Below, piece by piece: positions 8,343 through 16,315 of a stretch of 37,312 nt of DNA (positions within the stretch are counted from its first letter, which is position 1; each line of letters opens with the position of its first letter). This DNA comes from DASSFG01 sp035547915 (lineage in GTDB: Bacteria > Planctomycetota > Planctomycetia > Pirellulales > JAICIG01), in contig DASZTS010000105.1 of the NCBI GenBank assembly GCA_035547915.1, forward strand, positions 1 to 37,312, read 5' to 3'. The position numbers and the translations under genes were made by a program. The notes beneath the pieces are model-generated. The model saw only the letters and a program-made list of their open reading frames with translations, was not told the origin of the DNA and searched no databases.

Positions 8343-8465
8343 ATGGCGAACCGTGAAAAGTCGAGCGCGCGGATGCCGGCCACGAAGTTTCCCCAGTTGC
8401 AGAAGAAACTGAACCGGAATCGCTATTGCGCACGGCCGATCAACAAGCGCAAACCGCCGCGTTGA
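8343..8465 (+). CDS. Small basic 40-residue protein, unrecognised
   Basis: A short open frame starts with ATG at 8343, 4 bases after a strong GAGGTGA ribosome binding site, and ends at TGA 8463-8465. The product has 40 residues, with about a third Lys or Arg, and the tail RYCARPINKRKPPR. Codon use matches the neighbours (mostly G or C in third positions). A TACAAT at 8301-8306 could be a -10 box. The stop is 6 bp from the end of the convergent aldehyde dehydrogenase gene, so the frame sits neatly in the gap rather than shadowing another gene. It looks like a small ribosome- or nucleic-acid-binding protein, but I do not recognise the family. Confidence 0.65.
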   Translation: MANREKSSARMPATKFPQLQKKLNRNRYCARPINKRKPPR

Positions 8466-8471
8466 GGACGG

Positions 8472-10169
8472 CTAGCCTCGCAGGGCAGGACCAACCAAGC
8501 GGGCAAGCTTCCACCACGTGGGCCGGTGATAAAGATCGAGCACCCGGCGAGCTAATACGTGAACTCGTCGATGAGTCGGAAACCAAAGCGGCTTCGGTCG
8601 TGCCACGAGCGGTGCTTCGACCACGCTCTTTTCGACGCCCTTGAGAAAATAGGTGTTGTGGACCCAGCCCAGGCCGCTCTGCGGGTCGGCGAGCGTTCCA
8701 CCCGGATAGCCGCCCCAGGGAACGCACATCATGCTATAGGCAATCCCCGGCCAAACATTGACCGCGACGGTGCCGTAACGCAACCGAGCCAACTCGGCGG
8801 ACCAGCATGCACGCCCGGCCGCCGAGCGGCGGAAGTCGGGCGGCACCATCAAGCCGACGCCAAGCGTGCCCCAGACACGCTCATTCACAAAGGCCACCGC
8901 TCGAGACAAAAACTCGGCCTGCCCGGCCGCCTCGATAGCCGTTTCGGCGCAGACGCAAACGAACGATTCTTCCCGGAAAAAATGCGGTTGCCGATCGGCA
9001 TCCACGTCGCACACGATCGTCCAGGGGAGTGTGCCACAAGGCGCTTCCGCGGGCTCAACGCCGGTGAATCGCCGGTAGCGCTCGGCGGCTCCGGGGTAAT
9101 AGGCCGACCGGTGAGGTGTGGCAGCGAGTACGGCTTGTACCTTATCGAGGAAGCGTTCGCGATCGGGCCAACCGCGGCATGTGACGATGAGCTTGGCCGC
9201 AATGCAGTTGAACGAGGCGTTGTTGGCAATCATGGCCGCCACGTTCTCCGCCTGAAAGTCGAGCTGCCGCTCGCTGTACCTGCCAGGTACGACGATCCAA
9301 GGAGTGACGTTGCCCAACTCGCTGGTGATCGGTTTGTTCAGCCGCGCGCTCGGGGCATGTTGCGCGTCGCGCGGGGGATCGGGTGTGCCCCAGACAATGG
9401 CGTTGTGAGCGGCGAGCGAGCCGGTGATGTGTACGTCGTCGACCAGTGCGTGGTGCGCCGCGTAGGAACCCACCTCGGCGCCTCCGTGGCAGACCGCGAG
9501 GAACGTTCGCGAGATGAGCGGAGCGAACGCCCGTGTAAACACGTCGCCCAGGTAATCGTTCACGGGATTGAGCTTCAACAACACAACACGGTTGTGCTCG
9601 AAGAGCTTCATCAAGGCATCGACCGCGGGGATCGACGAGACGTTGCCCGCCCCGAGCACGAGCGAGGTGCCGGTGCTGTTTGACGGCGGGAGGAAACTCG
9701 TGTCTGACATCGGGCCGTCACCGTCATCCGTGGCGGTCTTAGGCGACAACCAGGCCTCGGCCCGGTAGCCGGGAAAGAGTAGCGAGTCGTATAACCCGCG
9801 GGTGGGGAAGAGCGGCACACGTACCCGTCCGTCGTCGCCGCGCACCATCTTGGCGGGCAGCCGGGGGCGTCCGCTCCGAGCGATGTCGGATAGGCTGGCG
9901 GACAGAAGCCGAAGATAACGCAGCACGGTCAGCGGACCGGCGGCAATTTCTTCCGCCGCGGTCGGGCCGTGAAGTGAGACGTCTTTGGCCTCACAGGCGG
10001 CCGCCACCCACTCGTGCGCCGTGGCTCGAACGCCATCGGCGCACTGGCCGAGTAATTCGACGCGGCTCGCCAGCGACGTATCGCGCCAGCGCGCACGGGC
10101 GCCGTGCAGTCCCGCCAATAGGCGGTCGACCTCGTCGAGCGGGGTTGTCTGGAATGCTGGCCGGTGCAT
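8472..10169 (-). CDS. Aldehyde dehydrogenase superfamily protein
   Basis: This encodes 565 residues, longer than the usual ~500. The ALDH fold is visible: VLLKLNPVN (about 196-204), the glycine turn HITGS (247-251) of the NAD site, the Glu of ITSELGN (Glu284), and the catalytic Cys322 in NNASFNCIAAK. The region before residue 110 is a helical N-terminal part. The C-terminal tail (after about 510) includes an aromatic and basic segment ending ARLVGPALRG. The preferred substrate cannot be told. The cofactor and nucleophile sites are present, so it is probably active. Its upstream region is occupied by repeat copy B and it diverges from the gene at 10453. The ribosome binding site is weak. Confidence 0.8.
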   Translation of the reverse strand: MHRPAFQTTPLDEVDRLLAGLHGARARWRDTSLASRVELLGQCADGVRATAHEWVAAACEAKDVSLHGPTAAEEIAAGPLTVLRYLRLLSASLSDIARSGRPRLPAKMVRGDDGRVRVPLFPTRGLYDSLLFPGYRAEAWLSPKTATDDGDGPMSDTSFLPPSNSTGTSLVLGAGNVSSIPAVDALMKLFEHNRVVLLKLNPVNDYLGDVFTRAFAPLISRTFLAVCHGGAEVGSYAAHHALVDDVHITGSLAAHNAIVWGTPDPPRDAQHAPSARLNKPITSELGNVTPWIVVPGRYSERQLDFQAENVAAMIANNASFNCIAAKLIVTCRGWPDRERFLDKVQAVLAATPHRSAYYPGAAERYRRFTGVEPAEAPCGTLPWTIVCDVDADRQPHFFREESFVCVCAETAIEAAGQAEFLSRAVAFVNERVWGTLGVGLMVPPDFRRSAAGRACWSAELARLRYGTVAVNVWPGIAYSMMCVPWGGYPGGTLADPQSGLGWVHNTYFLKGVEKSVVEAPLVARPKPLWFPTHRRVHVLARRVLDLYHRPTWWKLARLVGPALRG

Positions 10170-10180
10170 AGCCCGCCGTT

Positions 10181-10212
10181 ATTAAGTGCAACCGACATTA
10201 AGTGCAACCGAC
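10181..10212. repeat. Tandem duplication of a 16-bp unit at the end of repeat copy B
   Basis: ATTAAGTGCAACCGAC occurs twice in succession (10181-10196 and 10197-10212). The unit corresponds to the terminal inverted repeat end (AGAGCAACCGAC) of the dispersed element, so the terminus of copy B was duplicated. Confidence 0.9.
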
Positions 10213-10297
10213 AACTGTATCAAGCGTAGAAAAATCGGCGGTGGAGCGCCGATTTTTTTCCCACGGCGCTGCGGCTTCCGGGTTTCGTCAGCCGCTC
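10199..10297 (-). repeat. Dispersed ~100-bp inverted-repeat element, copy B
   Basis: This copy is in the opposite orientation to copy A and more diverged. It has the GCAACCGACA end, the internal hairpin AAAAATCGGC / GCCGATTTTT (10229-10258), then GGCGCTGCGGCTTCCGGGTTTCGTCAGCCGCTC. It lies between the divergent aldehyde dehydrogenase gene and the gene at 10453, so it cannot serve only as a shared terminator. Confidence 0.8.
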
Positions 10298-10373
10298 CAG
10301 CGCTCTCGCGATCATTGCAATCCCATCAAACGGGCGCCGTCGCATCGCGGTGGCAGGCCCGTGCGGCGCAGAA

Positions 10374-10402
10374 TTGACACCCGCTGGCGGGCTGCCTATC
10401 AT
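10374..10402 (+). promoter_or_regulatory. Strong promoter-like sequence upstream of the coiled-coil/rhomboid pair
   Basis: A perfect -35 TTGACA (10374-10379) and a -10 TATCAT (10397-10402) are exactly 17 bases apart. They end 50 bases before the ATG at 10453. This is the best sigma-70 type promoter in the window and would drive the gene at 10453 and the rhomboid gene behind it. Confidence 0.6.
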
Positions 10403-10452
10403 CGACATAAGCGGCGATTTATCAAGAGTTTCTGCAACGTACGGCGGCTGCC

Positions 10453-11538
10453 ATGAGCATCTGGAGTAGGGTTCTTGCCGGTCTGATCATCCTGGCATCC
10501 CTAGGACTCTTCATTCTCGCCACAAAAACCCTCGGCGCACATCGTAATTGGCAGAAGGCCGTGCAGAGCTACGATGCTCCGCTCGAGAAGGCTGAGAAGG
10601 ACAGGGCAGCGCTTGAGGACGGGAACCCCAGCGCGACCCCGCCGGTGCCGAGCAAGCAGGACTTGGAGGTGACGCTGCATGGTCTGATGACCGGCCGTGG
10701 CAAGGTCTGGCGCGGTTGCACCGTAAAAAGCGTCGATCCCAAGACGTTGCAACTTCTGATCGAGGTACCGGTACCCGATCCCCATCAGATTCAGGACAAG
10801 ATGCTGTTGTACCTGTTCGAGGAGGCGGAGCCAGGGAATTTCTTCGGTGAATATCGCGTCACTGGGTTGGCCGAAAAATCAGTGCAGCTTGCCCCGACCA
10901 CGACGCCTCCCACCAAAAAGCTCTTCGACCAACAATTGGCCCGCATTCAGAATACGAAGGTCAATTGGACCCTGAATGAGACGTTGCCCACCGATCGGCA
11001 CGACGTCTTTCGTGGTTACGACCAAGCCCAACTGTCGCAGATGATGCCCGGCGTGCCGCCGGAAACGCTGCAGGAGTATCTCCGGGACGGCACCGACGCA
11101 CAGCCCAACGATCCGGCGGACCGCGTCTTCGATAAGAAGTATGAACGGCTGCTGCGGGACTATGTCGTGTATTTCGATGAGCTCAACCGGCAGATCGCCA
11201 GCCTGCGCGATCAGATCGCGGCCGCCAAGACCGACGAAGCGATCGCCAAGAAGCTCCAAGCCGACGCCGAAAAGGAGGTGGCGGCTCGTGTGGCGCTGAT
11301 CGACAACACGCTCAAGCCCGACTTGGCGGAAGTCCAGGGGGAACTGGCGTTGGTCACGTCACATCGCGATGCCTTGCAGTCGAAGCTCGACGGAGTGAGC
11401 CAAGAGATTCAGGGGACGCTGAAGGAGAATAAGCGGTTGCTGGCGGAATGGACCGCACTGCAATTCGCTGCCGCCAAGCGGCTGAACGAATTGATCGACC
11501 GCGATACGGCGGAGCCCGCCCCGTACACCGGCGAGTGA
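10453..11538 (+). CDS. Membrane-anchored coiled-coil protein of unknown function
   Basis: This encodes 361 residues. An N-terminal membrane segment (about residues 6-24, VLAGLIILASLGLFILATK) acts as an anchor. A mixed domain of about residues 75-150 follows (GRGKVWRGCTVKSVDP ... LYLFEEAEPGNFFGEYRV), which looks like a small beta-rich unit. Residues about 225-345 are rich in Ala, Lys, Glu and Leu with heptad-like spacing, suggesting a long coiled coil. I do not recognise a named family; the layout fits a planctomycete-specific envelope protein with its bulk outside the cytoplasm. The rhomboid protease gene begins 5 bp after its stop, so the two are almost certainly one transcript. The membrane-anchored protein could be a substrate or partner of the rhomboid (speculative). 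Confidence 0.7.
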   Translation: MSIWSRVLAGLIILASLGLFILATKTLGAHRNWQKAVQSYDAPLEKAEKDRAALEDGNPSATPPVPSKQDLEVTLHGLMTGRGKVWRGCTVKSVDPKTLQLLIEVPVPDPHQIQDKMLLYLFEEAEPGNFFGEYRVTGLAEKSVQLAPTTTPPTKKLFDQQLARIQNTKVNWTLNETLPTDRHDVFRGYDQAQLSQMMPGVPPETLQEYLRDGTDAQPNDPADRVFDKKYERLLRDYVVYFDELNRQIASLRDQIAAAKTDEAIAKKLQADAEKEVAARVALIDNTLKPDLAEVQGELALVTSHRDALQSKLDGVSQEIQGTLKENKRLLAEWTALQFAAAKRLNELIDRDTAEPAPYTGE

Positions 11539-11543
11539 CGTCG

Positions 11544-12410
11544 ATGGGCCTCTACGACCGCGATTACATTCGCGAGGACGACCAGCCGGGTTTCTTTCTC
11601 GGCGCCCAGCGGTCGATGGTGACGACGTTGATTCTGATCAACGTCGGCGTGTTCCTAATCGATCTGCTTGTGCAAGGCGACCTGAGCAGGCTGCTTTCGC
11701 TCAAATCGGACGTGTTCCAGAAGCCATGGAACGCCTGGCAATTGCTCACCGCCGGCTTCGCGCACGACCCGAACACGTTGTGGCACGTCGGTATCAATAT
11801 GGTGGGCCTGTGGTTCTTCGGCCGCGACATCGAGGCGATCTATGGCCGCAAGGAATTCTTGCGCATCTATCTGACGATGATCATCCTCAGCTCACTGGTA
11901 TGGGTTATCTCCGTCAATACCCTGCACCGGGGCCACGGCGTACAGACCAGCAGCATGCTCGGCGCCTCGGGCGCTGTGAACGGGATCCTGGTCCTCAACG
12001 TCATTCACTTTCCCAAGCGGTTGATTTACATCTGGGGTATCTTTCCGGTTCCGAGTTGGGTGTTCTGCACGCTCATCATCGGGCAGGACGTGCTGGGCTT
12101 CAGCCACGCGCGCGGCGGCGAAGGCGAACCGATCGCCCACGAGGCCCATCTCGCCGGTGCCGCGTTCGCCTTCCTGTACTACTCGACGGGCTGGAACCTG
12201 GGCCGTTGGCTGCCTCGTCGCCTTTCGCTGGCATCGTTCAAACCGCGGCCGAAGCTGCGGGTGCATGAGCCGGACCGTGACGAAAGTCTGAGCGATCAGG
12301 TCGACCGCATCCTGGAAAAGATTTCGCGCGAAGGCGAAGCCAGCCTGACCGCACAAGAGCGCCGTACGCTGGAGGATGCCAGCCGGCGTTATCAACAGCG
12401 CAGACGGTGA
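11544..12410 (+). CDS. Rhomboid family intramembrane serine protease
   Basis: From the ATG at 11544 it encodes 288 residues. Rhomboid hallmarks are the His-Asn pair in WHVGINMVGLWFFG (about 80-93), the catalytic serine in GASGAVNG (Ser142) and the catalytic histidine in AHLAGAAFAF (His202). About six membrane segments can be traced between residues 26 and 215. The cytoplasmic C-terminal tail (about 235-288) is charged and helical, ending in an EGEASLTAQERRTLEDASRRY-like pattern also seen in other bacterial rhomboids. An upstream start at 11448 would overlap the previous gene by 91 bp and is rejected. Rhomboids cleave single-pass membrane proteins within or near the membrane; the target here is unknown. 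Both catalytic residues are intact. Confidence 0.9.
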   Translation: MGLYDRDYIREDDQPGFFLGAQRSMVTTLILINVGVFLIDLLVQGDLSRLLSLKSDVFQKPWNAWQLLTAGFAHDPNTLWHVGINMVGLWFFGRDIEAIYGRKEFLRIYLTMIILSSLVWVISVNTLHRGHGVQTSSMLGASGAVNGILVLNVIHFPKRLIYIWGIFPVPSWVFCTLIIGQDVLGFSHARGGEGEPIAHEAHLAGAAFAFLYYSTGWNLGRWLPRRLSLASFKPRPKLRVHEPDRDESLSDQVDRILEKISREGEASLTAQERRTLEDASRRYQQRRR

Positions 12411-12423
12411 TGGCGCGAGGCGT

Positions 12424-12440
12424 CGCGCCCGACGGGCGCG
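12424..12440. terminator. GC-rich hairpin between convergent genes
   Basis: CGCGCCC-GAC-GGGCGCG forms a perfect 7-bp stem with a 3-base loop. It lies between the stop of the rhomboid gene (12410) and the stop of the convergent gene (12441). There is no clear U-tract, so it is terminator-like by position and stem strength only. It could serve both strands. Confidence 0.45.
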
Positions 12441-13028
12441 TTATCGGCGCATTTGGTGAACGGCGCCGCCGATCTGCTCATGAACGTCATCCGTTTGGCG
12501 CACCACGAGCACGTGCCACGCCGGCCAGTATTTGATCGTGCCGGCGCCGCCGTTCACGTCCCAGCTTTGCGGCGCGATCGTCGCCTCGATCAATTCGACG
12601 AGTGCCTGACCGTCGTCCTGCGCACCGCCGCCAAATCCGGTCGAATTGGTCGAAGCTCTTACACTCGTCGATTGTATGCCGGACGATTCCGAGCCGCGGG
12701 AAGCGGTGCTCGCATCTCCGGCGGATGAACCGCGCTTTGATTGTTCTTTACGGATAGAGCCGGCCAATCGCACCAAGCGGCTCTTCAATCTGAGCTGGTA
12801 ACGACCTCGCTCGGCGGTCGGTAGTGCCGCGGCGTCCGCATATAGCTTGAGAAACGTCCGCGCCTGGTCGCGTTGTTCGGCGGGCGCCTCCGGGAAGCGA
12901 CTGCTCAGGGCGCTCGAAATCTGGCGGCGAACCTCGGCCGAACGCACCGAGGCATCTTGGGAGGAATCGCCCGTTCCGTCGGTAAAGGCGACGGAAAGAA
13001 AACCGGCCGCGAGCAGGTGAGTAAGCAT
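12441..13028 (-). CDS. Exported protein with a secretin-like C-terminal segment
   Basis: From the ATG at 13028 (AGAGG site 7 bases upstream) it encodes 195 residues with a short signal sequence (MLTHLLAAGFLSVAF). The middle is helical, then Ser/Gly-rich and disordered (about residues 100-140). The C-terminal 55 residues read LVELIEATIAPQSWDVNG, then a Gly-rich strand and LVVRQTDDVHEQI. This resembles a short segment common in planctomycete proteins and related to the N-domain repeats of secretins. The longer start at 13079 would place charged residues before the signal and is disfavoured. It is divergent from the sigma factor gene, so the 219-bp gap must hold both promoters. The function is unknown. 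Confidence 0.6.
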   Translation of the reverse strand: MLTHLLAAGFLSVAFTDGTGDSSQDASVRSAEVRRQISSALSSRFPEAPAEQRDQARTFLKLYADAAALPTAERGRYQLRLKSRLVRLAGSIRKEQSKRGSSAGDASTASRGSESSGIQSTSVRASTNSTGFGGGAQDDGQALVELIEATIAPQSWDVNGGAGTIKYWPAWHVLVVRQTDDVHEQIGGAVHQMRR

Positions 13029-13247
13029 GGCGCGCCTCTTGAACCGGCATCGAAACCGTGCGGTTTCCGCCGTTCTCAAAATGACGTGAAAATCTGATCC
13101 GGATGGACCGACCTACTGTCCCATTCTGCACGTACGCGCAGTATACTGGCGGCGTCGGAACGTTGGCAAGATCGGCGCTATGCCGAAGATCGTCACCAAG
13201 CATGCTGGGATATCCCCGGTTAGGGACGTCCAAGTAGAAGGGAGGCG

Positions 13248-13952
13248 ATGGAGCCAAAGGCGGCGGCTCTGACGTACGAGGTACCGATAGGGCGCAAGAT
13301 GACAGACCGCAACACTGCCGATAGCGCGAGTTTGGAACGTGTTCGAGAATCATGTGACGAGCGCATGGACCGAGCGGACAATTTTGCCGTCCTCATGGAA
13401 CAGGTGCGGCAAGGGTCGCAAGAGGCGGCCGCGGAGGTTTGGCGGCAATATGGCCCGTACGTCGTCTACGTGGTGCGCCGTTCGTTGCACCAGAGCCTCA
13501 GGCCACAGGTCGATTCGCAGGACTTCGCCCAGGACGTGTGGGCCTCGTTCTTTCGGGTATTGCCGGCAGCCGACAACCTGCAAACGCCCGATGCGTTGTT
13601 CCGTTTTCTGACCCGCATGGCTCGCAACAAGGTGATCGACGAGCACCGCCGATTGCACCGCCAGGTGCGCGATGTCGACCGGGACATTTCGCACGGGGCG
13701 TTCACGGGTGACGACGCGCGCATCGACGAGCGCGTGCCGACTCCCAGTCAATTAGTAGCGGCCGAGGAACTGCTCGACGGGATCACCGCTGACGTGCCGC
13801 CCGAACACTCGCGCATCGTGCGTATGCGCCGGGAGGGATTCTCCGATGTCGAGATCGCCGCGCACGAGAGGGTCTCGACGCGAAGCATTCGTCGCGTCTT
13901 CAGCAACATCAAGCGGCTCTTTCGCAAGAAGTGGGGGCTGACCATTGAGTGA
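13248..13952 (+). CDS. ECF-type RNA polymerase sigma factor
   Basis: This encodes 234 residues. Sigma region 2 is seen at about residues 50-130 (QYGPYVVYVVRRSL, then DSQDFAQDVWASFFR, then FLTRMARNKVIDEHRR). Region 4 lies at about 175-230, with the helix-turn-helix DVEIAAHERVSTRSIRRVFSNIKRLF. This is the long ECF type common in planctomycetes. A GGGAGG site 4 bases upstream supports the ATG at 13248 over the later in-frame ATGs. A TATACT at 13142-13147 might be a -10. The stop overlaps the start of the kinase gene by 8 bp. Pairing of ECF sigma factors with Ser/Thr kinases is a known planctomycete pattern and suggests that the kinase controls the sigma factor, or shares its signal (inference). 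Confidence 0.9.
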   Translation: MEPKAAALTYEVPIGRKMTDRNTADSASLERVRESCDERMDRADNFAVLMEQVRQGSQEAAAEVWRQYGPYVVYVVRRSLHQSLRPQVDSQDFAQDVWASFFRVLPAADNLQTPDALFRFLTRMARNKVIDEHRRLHRQVRDVDRDISHGAFTGDDARIDERVPTPSQLVAAEELLDGITADVPPEHSRIVRMRREGFSDVEIAAHERVSTRSIRRVFSNIKRLFRKKWGLTIE

Positions 13953-16200
13953 CCCGCTCGACACCGGTCTGCCGAGCACCGAGTCAATCCAATCGCACTT
14001 CGATCCCGCGATGGAGGAATGGGCTCGGCGCTTTATCGCGGCATGGACTTCCGACCGATCGATGACTGCGGCTCGGTTCGTGGCAGCCCATCCGGAGATC
14101 GTCGGCAATGCCCGTCTGCGCGGCATCCTCACCTACGAGGAGTTTTGCCAGCGAAGGGAGTCCGGCGAATCGGCGGATTCGCAGATGTTCTATGAGCAAT
14201 TGGCGGACGATGTCGAAGCCCAAAAAATCTTCCAATTGCACGAGTTCCTGCGACGTTTGTCGCCGGACGGGCACCCGGTGCTCGAGGGACTCCAGGGCGG
14301 CCCCACTGTCGTGATCGATCGGCCCCGGGCTGCCGCCCGTGTCTGGCCTAAGCCGGGGGACGTGCTCGGCGGGTTTGAGCTGATCGCTGTGCTGGGCAGA
14401 GGGGGCTTCGCGCACGTTTACTTGGCCGAGGAGTTGGCGTTGGGACGCCGGCAGGTGGTCATCAAGGCCTCCGTCGGGGGCGGCCACGAGGCTGGCACGC
14501 TCGGCAAGTTGCAACACCCCAACATTGTGCCCGTCTTTTCCGTGTCCGACGACGCGGAATCCGGCCTGACACTGATCTGCATGCCCTTCCTGGGGCGCGT
14601 CACGCTCAACCATGTGCTCGATAAGCTATTCGACGCCTCACGACAGCCACGCTCAGGCCACGAGCTGGTCGACGCCATCCGATTCGCCGATCCCGTTGGC
14701 CAGGCGGAACTGGCGAGGTCCATCGACCGAAGATTGTCGAAGCGGTCGTACGTCGACGCCGTAGTGCATATGGGCGCGCAACTGGCCGACGCGCTCGAAT
14801 ACACGAATCAGAAGGGGATCTGCCATCGCGATCTGAAGCCGTCGAACGTGTTGATCGACGCGAGCGGCAAGCCGATGTTGCTCGACTTCAACTTGTCGTA
14901 CGACGAACAGGTGATCTCGCGCGGTTGGGGTGGCACGCTGCGATACATGGCGCCGGAATTGGTTACGCGAGTGTTCGATCGCTCGACGAAAGAATTGAAA
15001 GTCGATCCGCGCAGTGACCTCTATTCGCTGGCGGTGATGCTCTATGAGTTGCTGACCGGTGTTCACCCTTTTGGCGGCGTGCCCGAAGAAGCGATGAGCC
15101 CGGAACTGGCGGCAGGCTTGCATGCGCGGCAGCAGGTTCCGGCCGCGCCACTGTCGAAGCATAATCGCGATGTCGAGCCGGAGTTGTCGGCGCTGATCGA
15201 TCGCTGCCTCTCATTCGATGTCGAACAGCGCCCGCGGTCCGCTGCCGCGCTGGCTGGGGCGTTGCGGCGCTTGTCCAATTTGCGCGGACGCATGCGGCGT
15301 TGGGCTTGGCGCCGCCGCCGCGCCCTGATGGTTTCCCTCGTTCCTCTCGTGGCGGCGTTGGGAGTCGGCAGCTATGCGTTGTGGAGCATGCCGCCTTACG
15401 GCCAGCGACAGTTCCTCAAGGCGAAACAAGCGTTTGCCCACGATGATTTTGTCTCGACCCGTGACTATTGCACGACAGCTCTCGAGGCCGGTGAGCGCGG
15501 GCGGGCCACGTACTCGTTACGGGCGCGGGCACTACTTCGCCTGGGCGAATTCGAACTCGCACGTGAGGATATTGAAAACGCCGGCCGTCGCGAATCCGAT
15601 CCGAGCATCGATGCCCTGCTCGCCGACTACCACTGCGCCATGAAGAAATGGGACAGGGCGGTCGGACGCTATGAATTTGCGATGAAGAATGGGTTTCAAA
15701 CGGGCGCCTTGATGAGCAATCTCGGTTATGTGTATAGCCGTAACAGCCATGAAGAACTGGCTCTCCCATGGCTCGATCAAGCCATTGCCGCCGATCCAGG
15801 TTTGGCCGAGGCTTATTGTTTGCGGGCCGGCGTATTGACTCAGCTAGCCATTCGAGCCCACGAGGCCATTCCCCGGCAGGCCGCCAGCGACATTGCCAAG
15901 GCCATCGAGTTATCGCCGCAGGATTATGGCTTCTATTCCGTGGGGGCGACGATTCATGCGGCGCTCGCTGAGCAAGACGACGGTGCGGAGGATCGAAAAC
16001 GTGCGGCCGATTACGTGCTCGGAGCGTTGCGTCGAGGCCTGGGCGTCAACGACTTGCCGCCCGACGGGAACGGGACGCTGTCTGACATCGTCGCGGAAAT
16101 ACGCGGCAGCGAGGACTTTGCCGAGGCCGTCGAGGCGGGCTCGCACGTCGATCGCGTCCGCAGCCGTGGGTGGGTAGACTCGTTGAGGGGAACCGATTAG
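13945..16200 (+). CDS. Membrane Ser/Thr protein kinase with TPR domain
   Basis: This encodes 751 residues from a TTG at 13945 (GGGGG site 8 bases upstream); an ATG at 14011 is the alternative start. The N-terminal ~140 residues are a non-kinase helical region. The kinase domain spans about 143-440: GRGGFAHVY loop (151-159), Lys174 in VVIKA, HRDLKPSN (294-301), DFN instead of DFG (314-316) and APE (336-338). A basic stretch and one membrane helix follow (about 461-481), then an extracytoplasmic region with TPR-like repeats (about 490-700). It would sense outside and signal inside. The DFG Gly is changed to Asn but Asp315's metal-binding role is kept by the Asp at 314, so activity is likely. 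It is coupled to the upstream sigma factor by an 8-bp overlap. Confidence 0.9.
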   Translation: MSDPLDTGLPSTESIQSHFDPAMEEWARRFIAAWTSDRSMTAARFVAAHPEIVGNARLRGILTYEEFCQRRESGESADSQMFYEQLADDVEAQKIFQLHEFLRRLSPDGHPVLEGLQGGPTVVIDRPRAAARVWPKPGDVLGGFELIAVLGRGGFAHVYLAEELALGRRQVVIKASVGGGHEAGTLGKLQHPNIVPVFSVSDDAESGLTLICMPFLGRVTLNHVLDKLFDASRQPRSGHELVDAIRFADPVGQAELARSIDRRLSKRSYVDAVVHMGAQLADALEYTNQKGICHRDLKPSNVLIDASGKPMLLDFNLSYDEQVISRGWGGTLRYMAPELVTRVFDRSTKELKVDPRSDLYSLAVMLYELLTGVHPFGGVPEEAMSPELAAGLHARQQVPAAPLSKHNRDVEPELSALIDRCLSFDVEQRPRSAAALAGALRRLSNLRGRMRRWAWRRRRALMVSLVPLVAALGVGSYALWSMPPYGQRQFLKAKQAFAHDDFVSTRDYCTTALEAGERGRATYSLRARALLRLGEFELAREDIENAGRRESDPSIDALLADYHCAMKKWDRAVGRYEFAMKNGFQTGALMSNLGYVYSRNSHEELALPWLDQAIAADPGLAEAYCLRAGVLTQLAIRAHEAIPRQAASDIAKAIELSPQDYGFYSVGATIHAALAEQDDGAEDRKRAADYVLGALRRGLGVNDLPPDGNGTLSDIVAEIRGSEDFAEAVEAGSHVDRVRSRGWVDSLRGTD

Positions 16201-16315
16201 CGCGCCCGGCATATCTCCACCCGTTTCTGCGCCGCTCTGGTAGGATCATGGCATCCTTTGGTGCCTCAAGCTATGCGGCGGAACTTGTCCGCTGCCGAAA
16301 GTGCCGTCAATTCCG

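Noticed and set aside
8559..9683. Plus-strand open frame of 374 codons opposite the aldehyde dehydrogenase homologue
   Set aside because: The minus-strand frame has the catalytic Cys and NAD motifs. The plus frame is Arg-rich and without domains.
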